NCBI GenBank assembly: GCA_012798135.1
Contig: JAAZNU010000229.1
Coordinates: 1 to 7,474, forward strand
Origin: Veillonellaceae bacterium
GTDB lineage: Bacteria > Bacillota_C > Negativicutes > UBA1444
DNA length: 7,474 nt
Direction: 5' to 3'
Below the pieces are notes generated by a model. The model was not told the origin of the DNA. It did not search any database and saw only the letters and a list, made by a program, of their open reading frames with translations. A program made the translations under genes and the position numbers. Numbering within the stretch: position 1 is the stretch's first letter; each line of letters starts with the position of its first letter. Below are positions 6,754 to 7,474 of the stretch, piece after piece.

Positions 6754-6759
6754 TTTATA
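6754..6759 (-). promoter_or_regulatory. Candidate -10 element of the glycan operon promoter
   Basis: The minus strand reads TATAAA about 22 bases before the sugar transferase ATG, allowing a short leader that would just contain the ribosome site. The best upstream hexamer is a CTGAAA some 19 bases away, a weak -35 at loose spacing. I do not see an ops/JUMPstart-like element or a sigma-54 pattern. This is a placement guess in the only long gap before the operon. Confidence 0.3.
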
Positions 6760-6789
6760 ACACAGGAATGGACCCTTTTTTCAGGGGGC

Positions 6790-6801
6790 TGGTCCGGACC
6801 A
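6790..6801. promoter_or_regulatory. 12-bp perfect palindrome in the divergent promoter region
   Basis: TGGTCCGGACCA is a perfect inverted repeat with no spacer, placed between the two divergent genes, upstream of both candidate promoters. A dimeric repressor or activator could bind it, but a single short GC-rich palindrome can arise by chance in such DNA. Confidence 0.25.
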
Positions 6802-6813
6802 ACGTCGAATTGT

Positions 6814-6842
6814 TTGATTCTTTCTTCGAATCCGGCTATTCT
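6814..6842 (+). promoter_or_regulatory. Candidate promoter of the oxidoreductase gene
   Basis: TTGATT at 6814-6819 and TATTCT at 6837-6842 are separated by 17 bases, an optimal sigma-70 spacing with four of six matches at each hexamer. It lies about 60 bases before the ATG at 6905. A small inverted repeat (GATTC at 6816-6820, GAATC at 6828-6832) overlaps it. Confidence 0.3.
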
Positions 6843-6904
6843 TTTGAAAAGCCTGCTATCGATATACAGCATTCATTATTCCACGAGAGGAGCGTGATCG
6901 GTCC

Positions 6905-7474
6905 ATGCCCAAGACCCTGGAGGTCCGGTGGCACGGCCGGGGCGGGCAGGGAGCCAAGACGGGTTCGGCCGTGTTGGCGGAAGTCCTGTTCCAGGCCGGC
7001 AAGTACGTCCAGTCGTTCCCTGAATACGGCGCCGAGCGGCAGGGAGCCCCGATGAAGGCATTCAACCGCGTCTCGGACGTTCCCATCCGCAAGCGTTGTG
7101 GCGTCCAGAACCCGGACGTGGTGGCTGTCATCGACCCCACCCTGCTCGAATCCGTCCGTCCCACGGAAGGGTGCACCGAGAGTACGGTGTACCTCGTCAA
7201 CACGCCGGAATCGCCCGCTGCGATCAAAGCGAGGCTGGGCCTCCCCGAGGCGGTGAAAGTCATCACCATCGACGCGACGAAGATCACGCTGGAGGAATTC
7301 GGGCAGAACCGGCCAAACGCCCCCATGCTCGGGACCTTCGCTCACGTGTTCAGCGAGGTTCCCATCGAAGTCTTCGTGGAGCATTTCTCTCACAAGATGG
7401 CGAAGCTCCCGGAAAAGATTCTCGCGGCAAACGTGCGGGCGATCCGTCGGGGGTACGAGGAGGTGCAGGTCGGA
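6905..7474 (+). CDS. porC: Pyruvate/2-oxoacid:ferredoxin oxidoreductase gamma subunit (cut by right edge)
   Basis: The first 190 codons are present with no stop before the window ends; family members are about 185-195 residues, so little is missing. The gamma subunit belongs to the cytosolic, oxygen-sensitive enzyme that decarboxylates pyruvate (or another 2-oxoacid) to acyl-CoA while reducing ferredoxin. Diagnostic segments are VRWHGRGGQGAKTG at residues 7-20, FPEYGAERQGAP at 38-49, NPDVVAVIDPTLL at 69-81, and the NAPMLGTFA motif at 138-146. The ATG at 6905 is preceded by GAGAGGAG at 6885-6892 with a long 12-base gap; no in-frame alternative is nearby. The delta, alpha and beta subunit genes would be expected to follow to the right. 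Composition is about 73% GC in the first block, which I take as the host norm. A 2-ketoglutarate or 2-ketoisovalerate paralogue is possible. It is functionally unrelated to the divergent glycan operon. Confidence 0.93.
   Translation, partial: MPKTLEVRWHGRGGQGAKTGSAVLAEVLFQAGKYVQSFPEYGAERQGAPMKAFNRVSDVPIRKRCGVQNPDVVAVIDPTLLESVRPTEGCTESTVYLVNTPESPAAIKARLGLPEAVKVITIDATKITLEEFGQNRPNAPMLGTFAHVFSEVPIEVFVEHFSHKMAKLPEKILAANVRAIRRGYEEVQVG

Noticed and set aside
6773..6789. A possible hairpin (CCCT and AGGG flanking an A/T run) in the divergent gap
   Set aside because: The stem is only four base pairs and no gene ends there, so a terminator is not supported.
6732..6872. A 47-residue N-terminal extension of the sugar transferase
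   Set aside because: The extension is polar and unlike the family, and the strong GGGAGGG site at 6737-6743 points to the internal ATG at 6731.
6836..7393. A 185-codon minus-strand frame opposite the oxidoreductase gene, with a nested frame beside it
   Set aside because: Both are antisense to a strongly conserved gamma subunit sequence and have no family-like motifs; GC-rich DNA favours such open shadow frames.
1..7474. tRNA, rRNA, CRISPR arrays, riboswitches, or a novel defence system
   Set aside because: I saw no tRNA-like folds, no spaced repeats, and no unexplained conserved frame; every long stretch is accounted for by glycan synthesis genes, the IS or the oxidoreductase gene.

Overview
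The window holds most of one polysaccharide (capsule, O-antigen or exopolysaccharide) gene cluster, read on the minus strand. It starts with an initiating sugar transferase at about 6.7 kb and runs leftward to an insertion-sequence end near 265. On the right, a divergent plus-strand gene for the gamma subunit of a pyruvate/2-oxoacid:ferredoxin oxidoreductase runs off the edge. The oxidoreductase gene and the sugar transferase are GC-rich (hand counts of 60-base blocks give about 70-73%), which suggests a high-GC host. A PorC-type oxidoreductase suggests anaerobic or facultatively anaerobic metabolism. An anaerobic high-GC bacterium of the old Deltaproteobacteria type would fit, but no sequence here fixes the taxon.

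Minus-strand layout, in transcription order: (1) polyprenyl-phosphate sugar-1-phosphate transferase, 6731-5409; (2) GT4 glycosyltransferase, 5412-4264, overlapping gene 1 by GTGA; (3) a second GT4, 4262-3219, one base after the previous stop; (4) GDP-mannose 4,6-dehydratase gmd, 3183-2068; (5) GDP-L-fucose synthase fcl, 2036-1086; (6) GT2 glycosyltransferase, 1089-271, overlapping fcl by ATGA; (7) the first 54 codons of an ISL3-like transposase, 163-1, inside an IS whose outer end appears to lie at about 265. The tight spacing and overlaps indicate a single operon. Its likely promoter is in the 173-bp divergent region 6732-6904, shared with the oxidoreductase gene.

Taken together, the initiating transferase would load the first sugar phosphate onto undecaprenyl phosphate at the inner membrane. 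The two GT4 enzymes and the GT2 would extend the repeat unit on the cytoplasmic face. Gmd and Fcl would convert GDP-D-mannose to GDP-L-fucose, so one of the three glycosyltransferases is probably a fucosyltransferase. No flippase, polymerase, mannose-activation gene or chain-length regulator lies in the window, so the locus is incomplete here; those genes may lie beyond the IS or elsewhere.

The clearest non-routine signal is mosaic base composition. The sugar transferase and the N-terminal part of the first GT4 are GC-rich. Composition drops abruptly near 4500, inside that GT4 gene, to about 25-38% in the blocks counted through the second GT4, then rises to about 57% in gmd. The last 150 bases of the GT2 gene are again AT-rich next to the IS. 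This looks like a variable cassette assembled by recombination downstream of a host-like anchor gene. I found no RNA gene, CRISPR array or evident new defence or regulatory system.
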